Shown: positions 1 to 11,561, counted from the first letter of the stretch. The stretch is DNA of 64,000 nucleotides from Branchinecta lynchi (GCA_023053575.1 JAKZAP010000004.1:5809572-5873571); one strand, 5' to 3'. Notes: generated by a model not told the origin, from the letters alone. A program made the numbers and translations.

Positions 1-283
1 AATTGCCCGCCCTCCACGTTTAAACCCATTTTGTGTCCAGTGTATAATGGTCTTTTTCTCGAAGTACTTTTTTCTTCTGTGACAGTCAATTTGAAACCTG
101 AAGCTCAGAGAAGTCGCCGGCACGGAGAGTCCTAGCGCCATCTCAATTAATCTGTATCTACCATAATATGCGAGGCTAATTATAATCAAACTTCACCTTA
201 CAGGTAAGTCTTGTTTAATTTACAAAACAAACTCGAGAATCCGGTCTGGATCCATACGTGTAGGGGGATGAAAAACGGAACGA

Positions 284-1093
284 TCACCTGCCTCGACCTC
301 CGGCCATACCCCTATCCCAATAACCGTAAGGTCTAAAAGGACGATTACACGGAGAAGCCTGCTGCTGAGCAAAGGCCACTGCTACCGCCTTGGAAACGGC
401 ATCGTCCGTAACCGCGCTTTTATCCTAGTTGCTGAGGGTGGCCGAAGTTGCTGCCTTAAATTTCGACTTTGACAGGCGCAAATATTCCTTCGCCCCTTCC
501 TTCTGCACGTCCGAACCGATCAAACTAACAACACTTTTTGCCAATTCAAAATATGGCAAATCCTGGAGCTCTAAAACTTGCGCATAAGCGACCTCAAACT
601 TTTCCAAATCTTTATCCCGGGCTCTTTTGCCTGCATCCACTAAGTTTCTTAAACGATACTTCCCGTTTTGCCCGTTGTACCGCTGATTTCAAAATTTGCA
701 ACTCGGAAATAACATCTGCGAGAGAACCCGACGGAGGAATCCCCTGGTCGGGATCTTTAGAGCAACCAGGTTGGGGTTCAGGGTTCCTCAAAGCTCGTTG
801 TTGTCCTGAAGGCGGTGGGTTCAATGACTGTCCCGGGATTATCTGTATTGCCTGAGTATGCTGGGTTGGGTTGACTCCCCCAGCATTGCTGCCAAATGCT
901 TAATGAGCGCCTGGACCTTGTCCAAAGAGTCCACTTTGTCACCCAAAAACAGATCGAAGAAGGTTCTATCTTTATCCGTTAGCCACTTCACCGCATCCCA
1001 GAGGTCGGATTCCGTAGCTGCCTCAAGTTTTTTACTCCTAATTGTAACTGTTATCTGAGGAGGCGGGTCGCTTTTCTTGACAGCGATTAGCAC
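284..1093 (-). pseudogene. Degenerate DIRS-like retrotransposon gag/ORF1
   Basis: Three overlapping minus-strand reading blocks (1093-839, about 824-612, 640-425) form one plausible protein broken by frameshifts. A last block continues in the same frame past a TAG at about 425 and ends at a TGA at 284. The tail is basic and Gly/Arg/Tyr-rich (RPYGYWDRG then GGRGR), preceded by an Ala/Val-rich helix with a QQQ run. This is how ORF1 of DIRS/Ngaro-type tyrosine-recombinase retrotransposons often ends. The middle is charged and helical. No RT or recombinase lies beside it, so it is a fragment. The family assignment rests on overall character, not on a diagnostic motif; a different gag-like protein is possible. 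Confidence 0.38.
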
Positions 1094-1099
1094 CGAAGA

Positions 1100-2420
1100 A
1101 AAATCCGCGCGACGAAGACTCGCTGAGATTTAGGGACATCGGTGATCTAAAACAAATAATTTTATGCTTAACATCCCTTGTATCACCAGGAATAAGTCTC
1201 CGTACAATAAGTTGCTTCCTTATCAACTAACTGCATTATCCAACGCGAGCGTCCTCTGTTCTTAATTCCAAGCATTGTGCCATCTAACCAATGGCATACT
1301 GCCTACCATGGCATACTGCCTACCATGTCTTACAAACTTATCTGCCTCCGCCTTTTCATAAAATCTGTTTGAAGAGTTTTCCGTCCACAACGACGCATGA
1401 ACGTCCCTTTGAATTTCGTTTTTGATAAATTGAAATAACACAAAACATAAACAGAAAATATTATTGGACCACCATGTCCATTAACAACATCCACTGTATA
1501 TGAAAACTGCTTGTCTTGAACATGGTACAATAAATATATAACCATCTAAAAAATTTCAATACCATCAATACAAGACATGGCGAGCTTAAGCGCTCACCAG
1601 GGCTCTTCCGTAGTGGAAGAGGGGCCAGAAGGGCTATACAATTCTCTAAAACCTAATACAATTGATGTTTTCGTCTTATTCTGTCTTTCTTTTTTTTTCC
1701 TTTCTTTCAGTACTTTCTTGTCTCTCTTTCTTCCTCTCTTTTTTACTTCTTTCATTCTCGACCTCAGTGCATTTCCTTCCATCTTTCTTTCTGCCTTTTT
1801 AACTCTCCTAATAATCGTTTTCCCATATATTCATCCTTTCTGTCATCATTAATTAATATTCATCATCATTCTGTCCAACATTATCCTTCTTCATTTCATA
1901 TATTCTTCTCTTTTCCATAACCATGGAAAGCTTTTTAATCTTATTCCTTCGTAAAACTAATGCTATGTCTCTTACCTTCTATTTGGTCTCATGCCTGTTG
2001 ACGTCCTTCCACGTGGAATAGTGAGAAACAACTGGTTTGCACTGCTTGCCTCCGCAAGCGCGCAGGATAGTCCACTCTAGTGGCTACTCCAGTCAGTCGT
2101 AGTTAGTGCGGAAGGAGGTACAGCTGAATCTTTATCTGTTTGAAGGACCTTTTCCCAAGTTTTGTTGTCAGTGGCAGCATCTAAGCCATTCAAACGAGCA
2201 TTTTTAAGTGAAGATATTTACGCTTCCTTCTATCTTTCAGATTAAAAACAGTACCATTCCCTAGGCTTCCACAAGCAATCCAAATTTTTAGCCTAAATTT
2301 TGCCGTATCTTTTTGCCTTTTTAACGTCCGGACTGACTTTCCAAATAGGTTTCCTTTTTCCAACTCGAATTTCCTCAGTCGGTACAGCAATGTCGGCTGC
2401 CACTTTCAAGCAATGGACTA
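1100..2420. other. No gene recognised; contains a polypyrimidine tract
   Basis: No reading frame here resembles a known family. A strongly C/T-biased run lies at about 1668-1850 on the plus strand, mostly TTTC and TCTT words. A short direct repeat (ATGGCATACTGCCTACC) occurs at about 1291-1326. Confidence 0.5.
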
Positions 2421-2429
2421 GCTCATTAT

Positions 2430-3460
2430 AATAACAATTAATATCTCTGGGACAACCAAACAGAAAGACAGAGGCAGATGGTCGTCCTCAATTTTCTCCT
2501 CACCAACCTCAGCAACACCATCAATTAAACAATCAAATGATCAAGGTTCGAAACATTAGCGCCACGATTATGTATATATGAAAAGGGTACATACTTTTCA
2601 ATGAGATGAGTTACAGGTGAAGAATCGAAAAACAAGTCAGTCTGTGTAGAAGAAATTAGAAGATCAGTGTTGATATCCCCAAGAAGAGCCCATTTCATTC
2701 CTTCCCGTGAAATGTCTGATATAAGTGTTCTGATTTTCTGACAAGCCTTACCAAATGAGCTATGCGATGCAAAATTCCGTCAGTCGCTTGGTAAATACAC
2801 GTTATCAAGAACAATATTGTCCATCTGAACGGCAAGAGAATTTCACCTAGACTGGAACAGTTTTGGTGGTGCCGAACACTCGCTGGCTTGAAGTAAAATG
2901 GCAAACCCACCGGAAGGACGGTCTCTAGTTGCTCAGGTGATCGGCGCAAGCTTTGCTGCCGTGTGTTGACAGAAGATGCTCTTGAAGGCAAAGTATTTCC
3001 GAACTACTAAGCAAATAATTAAATAATAGAGCTTTGTCGTGTGTGCCATTTACATTTAGGGAAATACAACCCACTGCTTTCCTCATTACACTGCATTTGA
3101 GACAGAAGGAAACGTGGAAGCGGTCGCAGTTAGCACATTTTGGAGGAAGGGAGCAAGGCCATCTTTGTTATAAGTGCGGCAACCAGCACAGCGAGCGCAT
3201 TTTGGCGAGTCAGACGGATCCGGATTCACAAACATTAGACAGAATACACTATTCCTGCACTTGGACTTGCGAAGAGTGATTTTAGATTTTCATGAGGGCC
3301 CACGGAGAAGTTGCACCGTCTGCAGTTTACATCTCCGTAGTATATTGATTTCTCTTTGTCGGTTGCTCATTCTTCGTCTTCGGAACTGGTGGAAATTTCT
3401 TATCAGTCAAAGAAGATATGTTGGCTGTGGGGCCGGGTAACTGTCGCATATACTTAACAC
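2430..3460 (-). mobile_element. Non-LTR retrotransposon fragment: APE-type endonuclease
   Basis: Read on the minus strand, 3075-2560 encodes a broken endonuclease/exonuclease/phosphatase domain. It starts with SLNVNG and LCLQEH (catalytic Asn and Glu), continues with LLGDINTDL (the GDxN motif), and has NLDHLIV toward the end. Stops lie after CADHLS and in LPSD*RNF, and a frameshift lies between them. Just upstream (about 3170-3080) is a Cys/His cluster, KCANCDRFHVSFCLKC, which could be the end of an ORF1-type zinc knuckle. No reverse transcriptase follows, so this is a truncated dead LINE, CR1/L2-like by motif style. Confidence 0.7.
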
Positions 3461-3469
3461 TTATAGATT

Positions 3470-5450
3470 TTAGTCCATCTTCAGTTTGAAACTGGTTGCT
3501 TGCGTGCTAAAACGGAGCTTTTTGAAAGGGCTTAAAACGGCAAGGCATCTAAGCTTTACGGTAAATAGTGCGAGGTGTGCTTTAAGGTAAAGCCACATGG
3601 AGTTGATAACCTTCCTTTGCAATCTGACAGCCTGTAAATGTTCGTTAATAGTATTAGAAAACGAGTAATCGTAGTACCTACCAAGCTTCTTTTTCAAAAT
3701 ACTCTTGAATTCCTGTTTTAATTTGTTTTTGTCTGGTTTTGTAGACTTTTTGCGATTTTCTGAAATGAAATTTAAGCTTGTATAGACACGGTCTTATAAA
3801 AATGACATGAAAATTCTTTCTTGGAAGCCGCAATAAAGTAACTCAACAGCTCTTTTGACGACCATTGTGCTAACCATTTCGCGAAATTTAGTAGTAAATC
3901 GTATAACATTTTCGTCTTTTACTGAACCCATGTAAGCACTGGTAATCCCGAGCGACCAATCTTTTCGTAGCTTGTTTTCTATCCAGTTCTACAAGGTACT
4001 GTTCGAAGCAATAATCAGTTTACCTACTTAAATTTTGAATCATTCGAAACATCACAAATCTACGGATTATATCAAGACCCGGTGTTATGATTACCTTTCT
4101 GGGTGTACGGCAGTGTAAAAAGAAGAAGTGGTTTTTGAACCACAAAATGATTCAGGTGGTAAGGTGAAAGTAATTTTTGTGTTGTTTTCTAACAAACCTA
4201 ACTTCAAACCCAGCAGTTCACGGAATGGTTCCGAAAAAAGAAGTTTGGCCTTGGCACTCCCACGAACTAGGGACAAGTTTGCATCGTTTTCGGTAAAGAC
4301 ACATGCAATATAATAGAGAATGCCTAGATCCAAACAGCGCTTTTCCTGGAATAAAAGGCTTGTTTCTTTACAAGGAAAAATCTTTTCCTACTTCGGACAG
4401 AGGGGATGTGGCAACACCGAGCTTTTGGTCTGCAGGTGTAGCACAAGTGTCAGATTGGAATTGCAGGTTTTTCTCTAGGAACCTGGTACCTTTGAAGAAT
4501 TATCACTTCCGCCCGATGGTCTTCGGAAATCAAGACTGACATAACCTCACTCGGCTGCCTGGCTCAATTTAAGGGTGATTTCGAAGAAATCTGAAACGGC
4601 TCCACCGCTCCATTGGCTACACCCAGAGAATATCAATATTAAATGAGTAAGTAATTTATTTGTGACCTGCCTTTTTGAAAAAGCGGAGTAAATCAAGAAA
4701 GTTAAAAAAATGCAGGAAATGACACTTAATTTTTATCTTCGGTCAGGAAGCAGTGGATGACGTCGTGTGCGAGTGTAAGTTTTGTTATTTCTGCTAAAGT
4801 TGTGCTTCTGAAAAGGAGAGTGCTCTTGTTACTGCTGCAAGTGATTTCAACATGGTGCATAAAAAATCACCTCACAAATAACGAGGTGCAAAGCAACATT
4901 TACCTACCAACTGTTAATAGAGCCGTTGACTTCGAGAACTTCACTTCTCCTGAAAATACTTTTCAGCAAAAAAAAAATCTACTTTAAATAGTCGGTTTAA
5001 AAAGAAAGCCACTGACAAAGTGACACTAAGCTCATCCTATGAGAGTTGTTAATTTTCAAAATAAGTTCCGGATTCTAGATCACCCTTGGGTGACTCTTAA
5101 GAGAACGTCTTCAATTGGAAATTAAATATAATAGATGAATGTTGAGTGTATTCAATCCGTTGTATATATTCGTGGTAAATTGCATTTTGTTGTTTTTTCT
5201 TCTTTCTTTCTTTTTTTCTCTTATACTCTGCCCCCTATTGTACTTGTACAGTTTTGGCAGGTAATAAATCTATATCATATCATATAATACAGTAACGGGA
5301 AGACGGACACAGATGTACAGGAACAGAAAGAGACATACAGCAACCTGAAACAAACAATACAAACAGTTAGTAAGACAAAGAGACACAGACAAACACAGAC
5401 ATTTACTTGTCAACCAAAGAGGCAGATAAATAAAAAATAAAGTCTGATGA
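3470..5450. other. No gene recognised
   Basis: Only short, unconvincing reading frames. About 3560-3600 matches, inverted, the 'AAAGCACACCTC...ACTGTTTATG' words of family D seen near 13150 and 53440. About 5240-5290 is AT-rich with a short TATCA run. Confidence 0.45.
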
Positions 5451-5453
5451 CAG

Positions 5454-6480
5454 AGTTATAGGTATATTATGAAGCGTTTGGAACAGGGAATACAAAACGC
5501 TAAGAATCAGGCACACACCTAGTGACCGCAGCAACAAAAGATACAAAAGGTACGTACCACTGGAGGTATTTATCCTCAGCGCACGCATATCTTTCGAGGA
5601 CCGCATATCCTGAGTTTTGCGTTAGTACTTCCTGGTGCCAGTATGCGTCATCCCAAGGAAGGACCTGCTGGCCTTCCTCACAAAGAAAACTAGTGTGACA
5701 GATAAAACTTGGGACTCTTCCTCCGAGAGTGCCCCATATCATTGGGAAGGTTGGCAGATATGGACAATCTGAACCACTCGATTTCTTGGTTGTGAGGTCC
5801 GTTTAAAGTTTCACAGAAAAGGGCTACAGTACCGCAGTCTCGTTGCCCATCACTTATTCCTTTAAATAGACTTCAAGACCCGATGAAAATGCGTTACTTT
5901 TTAACTCCGCTATCCACGAATAACCTGATTTCAGATAGTAGAATTTTCCTCGTCGGATTTCTTGTACCTCTATACGCACCTACCTGACTGTACGCTTGAC
6001 GAAAACGTTTGACAAAAACAATCAACAAAAATGGCAGATTCTAGCGTGGAAATGAAAAAGACTTGGATATAGACGAAAGTGGTGAAGAAGCATTGGGTAT
6101 TCGCCCGTATATGTTTGAGCCGCAGTGTTCTGCAAGCTCACCAGATGATGGTTCAGATTCTGTCCCAGAGTCTGATGGTGAACCAGAGAGAGGTCCAGTC
6201 AGTACTTGGTATGTTCCTTTCTTGACAGTAGGAATGCTTGGGTGTCTTGTCTTGTCTCAGCTGTCCACTCTTGTCCTGTCTTGCTTTGCTCTTGTCTTGT
6301 CCATCTGGACTTTTATTTATTTTTGGTATAGCAGAAGTTAAACCAAAGAGATCTGGATCTCATTCTGTGTTCTGGTTGTTTCTAATTGATTTTCTGATTA
6401 GTAGTTCTGTGCCTTCTGTACTCTTGCATTGCCATTTGCCTGGTTAATTGCTTTTGTTTACTTTCGGCAATCTACTACAA
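5454..6480 (+). repeat. Tandem duplication, upstream unit (1,027 bp)
   Basis: This unit and 6481-7750 start with the same AGTTATAGGTATATTATGAAG sequence and stay nearly identical to their shared end CAATCTACTACAA. The upstream unit lacks about 244 bp that the downstream unit carries at 6661-6904. Both contain the first coding exon of the P2X7-ballast-like gene and its putative promoter region. Confidence 0.9.
6031..6208 (+). pseudogene. Broken duplicate of ballast-gene exon 1
   Basis: This copies exon 1 at 7301-7479. The ATG at 6031 is kept, but one A is lost after GTGGAA. The frame then reads ATGAAAAAGACTTGG and meets TAG (ATA TAG) within 15 codons. Past the shift, the original frame still reads GIRPYMFEP and the acidic SPDDGSDSVPES segment, and the donor is intact as G|GTATGT, slightly closer to consensus than the downstream copy. 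Transcripts starting here could carry a non-coding first exon. This is inferred to be a decayed duplicate, not a second gene. Confidence 0.75.
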
Positions 6481-7750
6481 AGTTATAGGTATATTATGAA
6501 GCGTTTGGAACATGGAATCCAAAACTCTAAGAATCAGGCACACACCTCGTGACCGCAGCAACAAAAGATACAAAAGGTACGTACCACTGGAGGTATTTAT
6601 CCTCAGCGCACGCATATCTTTCGAGGACCGCATATCCTGAGTTTTGCGTTAGTACTTCCTGTTGGAGGATGCTCAGCTAAGCCGCTGTCTAGAAGACCAG
6701 TGGCCTACCCACCAAGAAAATTCTGGGTTGCATCGTATTCATGCTTACTCATAATTCGATTACAATTGTTCTTTAGCATGCATTCTGAACCCGTAGAGAG
6801 CGATCGGCAATTTAGTTGCTGGTCGAACGCCGTTCAGCGCGGTTAGAGCGGTTTTTAAAATGAATTTCGGAAGGAAGGATTTTGAGTACAATAAGGTGGG
6901 GGGAGTGCCAGTATGCGTCATCCCAAGGAAGGACCTGCTGGCCTTCCTCACAAAGAAAACTAATGTGACAGATAAAACTTGGGACTCTTCCTCCGAGAGT
7001 GCCCCATATCATTGGGAAGGTTGGCAGATATGGACAATCTGAACCACTCGATTTCTTGGTTGTGAGGTCCGTTTAAAGTTTCACAGAAAAGGGCTACAGT
7101 ACCGCAGTCTCGTTGCCCATCACTTATTCCTTTAAATAGACTTCAAGACCCGATGAAAATGCGTTACTTTTTAACTCCGCTATTCACGAATAACCTGATT
7201 TCAGATAGTAGAATTTTCCTCGTCGGATTTCTTGTACCTCTATACGCACCTACCTGACTGTACGCTTGACGAAAATGTTTGACAAAAACAATCAACAAAA
7301 ATGGCAGATTCTAGCGTGGAAAATGAAACAGACATGGATACAGACGAAAGTGGTGAAGAAGCATTGGGTATTCGCCCGTATATGTTTGAGCCGCAGTGTT
7401 CTGCAAGCTCACCAGATGATGGTTCAGATTCTGTCCCAGAGTCTGATGGTGAACCAGAGAGAGGTCCAGTCAGTACTTGGTATGGTCCTTTCTTGACAGT
7501 AGGAATGCTTGGGTGTTTTGTCTTGTCTCAGCTGTCCACTCTTGTCCTGTCTTGCTTTGCTCTTGTCTTGTCCATCTGGACTTTTATTTATTTTTGGTAT
7601 ATCAGAAGTTAAACCAAAGAGATCTGGATCTCATTCTGTGTTCTGGTTGTTTCTAATTGATTTTCTGATTAGTAGTTCTGTGCCTTCTGTACTCTTGCAT
7701 TGCCATTTGCCTGGTTAATTGCTTTTGTTTACTTTCGGCAATCTACTACA
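6481..7750 (+). repeat. Tandem duplication, downstream unit (1,270 bp)
   Basis: Second unit of the duplication, carrying the intact exon 1. Bases 6661-6904 have no counterpart in the upstream unit. The flanks of this block are AGTACTTCCT on one side and GTGCCAGTATGC on the other, so it is either a deletion in unit 1 or an insertion here. No clear terminal repeats bound it. Confidence 0.9.
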
Positions 7751-10576
7751 AAATGTTTTGAAGTGTTTGCTGAGAATTTACCCAGAAATTTGTCATTATT
7801 TCTTTTCCTGACGTCAGTTAATTGTGATGGTTTGGTTGCCTGCTGCTACAGTGTTGGCTGTTGGTGCTGGTTGACTGCTTCAGAATTTTTTTTTGTTTAT
7901 AGAAATTGTTTTTTGTTTATTTTCAGCAATCTACTACAAAATGTTTGGAAGTGTTTGCCGAGAATTTACCAAGAAATTTCCTGACGTCAGTTGATTGTGA
8001 TGGTTGGGTTGACTGCTGCTGTGGTGTTGGCTGGTGATGGCGGCTGACTGCTGCTGAAAGTTGTTGCTTTTGATAGAAATGATTATTTAATTCACATCTG
8101 TAACTTGCAACAATGCTTGGGCAAAGATGCAAGGTATTGTTTGCTTGCTGGTGGACTATTTTCAGACAAAATTATTGATTTAGGAAAATGGTGTTGACTA
8201 CGTCACATTATATATTTTCCATTACTAACTTCATTGATTGTCCATATCACTGTTTATAAATGTTATAGATTGATATAGATAGATTCATTGATTGTCCATA
8301 TCACTGTTTATAAATGTTATAGATTATAGATGATATAGATTGGAATATATGTTCTGTAACATTAATAAAATTGAATTTCTATAATTATTTTGTGCCGACA
8401 AAGGCCTAACATAACAGGCTGAACGAGTTTCCCCCAGGCAAATCTATCATTTGTCTGATCACAATCACTTCAACAGTTTTACCCAGATTTTGCAATCACG
8501 ATTACCTTCCTCAGTAGTACTTTTTCTTTGTACAGTATAGTAAGAATGGTGTTGGGCCAAATTCTTTTTTCCCTTCTTTTGTTTTTCCTTTCGCATTTCT
8601 ACCTTTCTGCTGCACATTTTGACCTTTTCTTTCAGTGTGCAATAATGGTTCTACCTTGCTCCAACTATTTATATTAGGGTATGTTGTGTTTTTAGGTGCT
8701 CCTGTGGCCACTGCCAACTATGGCCAACCAGGGAAGAGAACCGCTGCTGTCATGAGTTCGCTAAGGCGAAGAAACTTATGCTAGAGTTCCCTTCTGAATC
8801 TGAAATCAGATGTGTCACAGAGCATCATGGGTTCAAGACTGCCTGCTTAGAACCCTTTGTTCTACGTGTTGCGCACAGCCAGCACCAGACTGAAGAAGGG
8901 GCCTGTGGTTTGCCGAATGAAAATGAGTAAGTACTTATGTACCTTTTCTCTACCTATTTAAATTAATAATTTACTGTATCGAAGATATATAATAATGATA
9001 GTATACTGCAAAAACAATAAGGGCACAAAGCATTACAAAATTCTTTTGAAACGTGCTTTTATACTCACGATTGGTCCTGTCTCAAAAGGTTTTGTCAATC
9101 TCTCTTGCATCCCCTTTGGCACCCTGCGGCATCTTGTGTTATGCAACATGCATTTTCCAATTTTGATTGATGCAGTTGAAGTGTATATTTTTTTCGGCCA
9201 AGTGACATATAGTAATCGCAATTTCTGTCTCTGTTGGTTGGTCCGGGTTTTGCTAGTTTGGGCACTTCCACATATGCTAGGACGGGGAAACTTGGCAGGC
9301 ATATCAGGGACCCCAAATGATTAAGTTGGAAATGGTCACTTCCCCAGTCCGAGCATCGTGGGGGGAGTGAAGTAATGGGGAATCCAGATGCTTAAGGTTT
9401 TTTAACTTTTGAACGGGTAATTGGATCTTAATGAATCTTGATATTCGGAAACACCTCGTCTCTCAGACGAGCCACTTCAAATCCAACTTGGTCTTGTGAC
9501 TTTGGAGAGAGTTAGGGGGGAGCCGGAAATCTTGAGTAACGCTTAGAGTGGCGGGATCGAGATGAGACTTGCTTGGATGAATAAGCACAAGTCCTAGACA
9601 GATCATTGACATAACCGGAGCGGATTCGGGCACTGTGGGGGGGGGGGTCTTGTGATCCAGAGAGTTCAGTACTTCATGATCTAATAAGATGATGAAAATT
9701 GGAAGGAATATCAGGGACCCGATAGACCTACTTGAGGATAGTCGTTTGTACGATCCGAACATCGTGTGGGGGGATTGGAGGTATAGGGAATCCAGAATCT
9801 AGTTTCATTTATAACTTTTGAACAGGCGATCGGATTTGAATGAAACTTGGTAAGTGGAAAGAGCTGTTGTCTCAGATGTTCCATGTCAAGTCTGGACCGG
9901 ATCCGATACTTGGAGGGTGGGTTGGAAGTGGGCACCAGAATTTTGGCATCCGAACAGGATCTGACCAAGGTGGGAGGAGGATGAAATGGGAACCGGAGAT
10001 TTGCCGATATGCTTGTTCCAATTAGAGTCAAAGTAGATGGACGGGAAGAAGAGATGTTAGTTTGTGTTTGAGTCGTATTTGGCCACATACGTCCCAGGAA
10101 TGAAGTTATTGGAATGATCTTGGAAAGTAGACAGATTGTCTGCCTCAGACGACATGTTTTAGGGTCTGGACCGGATCCGAGCATGGTGGGGAGGGATATC
10201 AGAATTCCTGGAAAAATGCTCAGATTCACTTTCTCGCTTCTCACACTTGTAACAAGTACCATATGAGCTCGTAGCTCTTGTTTGATTTGGTGAAAGACGT
10301 AAGATTAGGAAGATCCAGTTACATTTTTTTCTCAAAATATCAAGCACTTACACAATCTGTGACTGTTGTGTAGTTTCCCATGATCAGTTATTGTCATTAC
10401 ATCAGATTTTCTTGTTTAGGATGTTCAGATATGTTGCCTACAGACAGTTCATCAGACTCACTTGTAAATTCCTGGGACGACACATCAGAGTCCCCCTTCC
10501 ATCTTGTGTTTATGCTGCCGTTCGGGAGAAATACCCAGATTCAAGTCACCGGTACACTGGTTTCCTATTCAGATAG
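7301..10576 (+). CDS. P2X7-type ballast (zinc/cysteine) domain protein, three exons
   Basis: Exons are 7301-7479, 8696-8926 and 10420-10576, giving 188 codons. Junctions are in phase: ACT TG|GTATGG to TTTTTAG|G TGC, making Trp-Cys, and AAT GA|GTAAGT to TTTAG|G ATG. Exon 1 is acidic and contains GIRPYMFEP. Exon 2 holds CSCGHCQLWPT, then CCHEF and CVTEHHGFKTACLEPFVLR. Exon 3 holds RYVAYRQFIRL, then RVPLPSCVYAAVREKYP and YTGFLF before TAG. This Cys/His order and the closing Y(R/x)QF...IPSC...VRE...YTGF pattern define the intracellular C-terminal 'ballast' domain of P2X7 receptors (a dinuclear zinc and nucleotide site). In invertebrates it is known as a separate small protein without the channel. 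No membrane segment is present. Start chosen: the ATG at 7301, as in the duplicate. A consensus donor (GTAAGT) directly follows the stop, so a 3'UTR intron is possible. Confidence 0.8.
7727..8095 (+). repeat. Intronic tandem repeat, two ~190-bp units
   Basis: Within intron 1 of the ballast gene, the sequence running from CAATCTACTACAAAATGTTT through CCTGACGTCAGTT and the TGCTGCTG/GTTGGCTG region is repeated, first from about 7735 and again from about 7927. The second copy has lost a small TTATTTCTTTT segment. Confidence 0.8.
8233..8340 (+). repeat. Tandem duplication, ~54-bp unit
   Basis: ATTGATTGTCCATATCACTG followed by TTTATAAATGTTATAGATT occurs at about 8233 and again at about 8287, separated by short GATATAGATAGA words. 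Confidence 0.85.
9235..10290 (+). repeat. Family C G-rich dispersed repeat, hairpin end
   Basis: Sits in intron 2 of the ballast gene. It is built of diverged internal units containing AAACTTGGCAGGCATATCAGG, 'CGAACATCGTGGGGGGA' and 'AACTTTTGAAC...GATCGGATCTTAATGAAACTTG'. It ends near 10260 with CCATATGAGCTCGTAGCTCTTG, a GAGCT/AGCTC hairpin. The same units recur at 58560-60350 and, inverted, at 61940-62476. Long open frames in it are non-coding by-products of low stop density. Confidence 0.75.
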
Positions 10577-10618
10577 GTAAGTGTATAGCTATTGCTATTT
10601 TAACTTGCAAACTGTTTC

Positions 10619-11056
10619 TTACAACTGAGTAACAAACAACTCCGTAAACGCTTTTGCAGCAACCATAGATGAGTTAGACACCTGAGTCAAAACTATCATG
10701 GCATGCAGTTCAGATACTTCTACAGCTTCGCATACTAACCTATCTGCTCTTGAGCCGCCTTTAATAAGTACTTTTGTAGCCATCGTTGTACCTGGTGTAC
10801 CAAGTCCTGGGTGTAAGTGCTCACCATCTCTTATTTGCTTCAAGCAGTAGATCCTAACATCTAGCACAGCGCTGCTGGGCGGTATCAGTACCCTAGACAG
10901 AGATAAAAGGCTTGTTCTAGGTGGTCCGGCAGTGCTGGGAATTGTTCTTGAGCTGGAGCTCTGGAAGTTGCCATTGACATGGGGCCCCCAGTATGTAAAT
11001 GACCCCATCTGTTTTTGCTTTGGAGGCCGTAGATCCCTTGGACTGACATTGGCCAT
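10619..11056 (-). CDS. Hypothetical 145-aa protein, probable single coding exon
   Basis: An uninterrupted minus-strand frame runs from ATG at 11056 to TAA at 10619. About 25 bp upstream of the ATG is a convincing acceptor (CTCTTTTCAG). The frame has an in-phase TGA between acceptor and ATG, so this would be the first coding exon after a 5'UTR intron. The protein is Ser/Pro-rich at the start (PPKQKQMGSFTYWG) and then has hydrophobic, helix-like stretches (VLDVRIYCLKQI, AMIVLTQVSNSSMVAAKAF). I do not recognise the family and see no signal peptide or zinc motif. It is tail-to-tail with the ballast gene, 42 bp apart. Confidence 0.4.
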   Translation of the reverse strand: MANVSPRDLRPPKQKQMGSFTYWGPHVNGNFQSSSSRTIPSTAGPPRTSLLSLSRVLIPPSSAVLDVRIYCLKQIRDGEHLHPGLGTPGTTMATKVLIKGGSRADRLVCEAVEVSELHAMIVLTQVSNSSMVAAKAFTELFVTQL

Positions 11057-11561
11057 TCCTGGTTGTTTTCAAACAAACCTGAAAAGAGATTAAACGCTGG
11101 CCCTGAGAAGAACCATTGGCATTCGTTTCTAAAGGTTGTGTTTGTGATCAATTTGTGGCCCTTAAGGGCCCTTGGTTATTGATGATGGTGATATAGCTTT
11201 TTGCTCTTTCTTTATCTTGACACTTGCTGGCCTGTCTGGTGCACTGCAAAACACTGTTGATAAACGCTTGTGTCCTGGTTGTTCATGAAGGTGATACAGC
11301 TACCTTCTCTTTTTCTAACTTACACATATCTGACTTGGCTGGTGTGTGGGTCAATATATGTCTCTTTATCTCCAGTTTTTGTTTTAGAAACGGGAAACTT
11401 TCATCTTCACTAGTTCTGCGATTGGGACCCTATTCCTGTCCATGGGTGGTGGCGTCTATAGGATCATTTGGGACCCTCCTGGATTGGCGATTGCAAGCTC
11501 CAGTACCAGCTTGCGGAAATCATCTGCATATCCTTTGGATTAGAAGAAAATTAATTATATT

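Noticed and set aside
9711..10262. 183-codon open frame on the minus strand
   Set aside because: It lies wholly inside a family C repeat, equivalent units elsewhere contain stops, and its composition (Ser/Pro/Thr/Arg-rich without pattern) follows from G/C-run bias.
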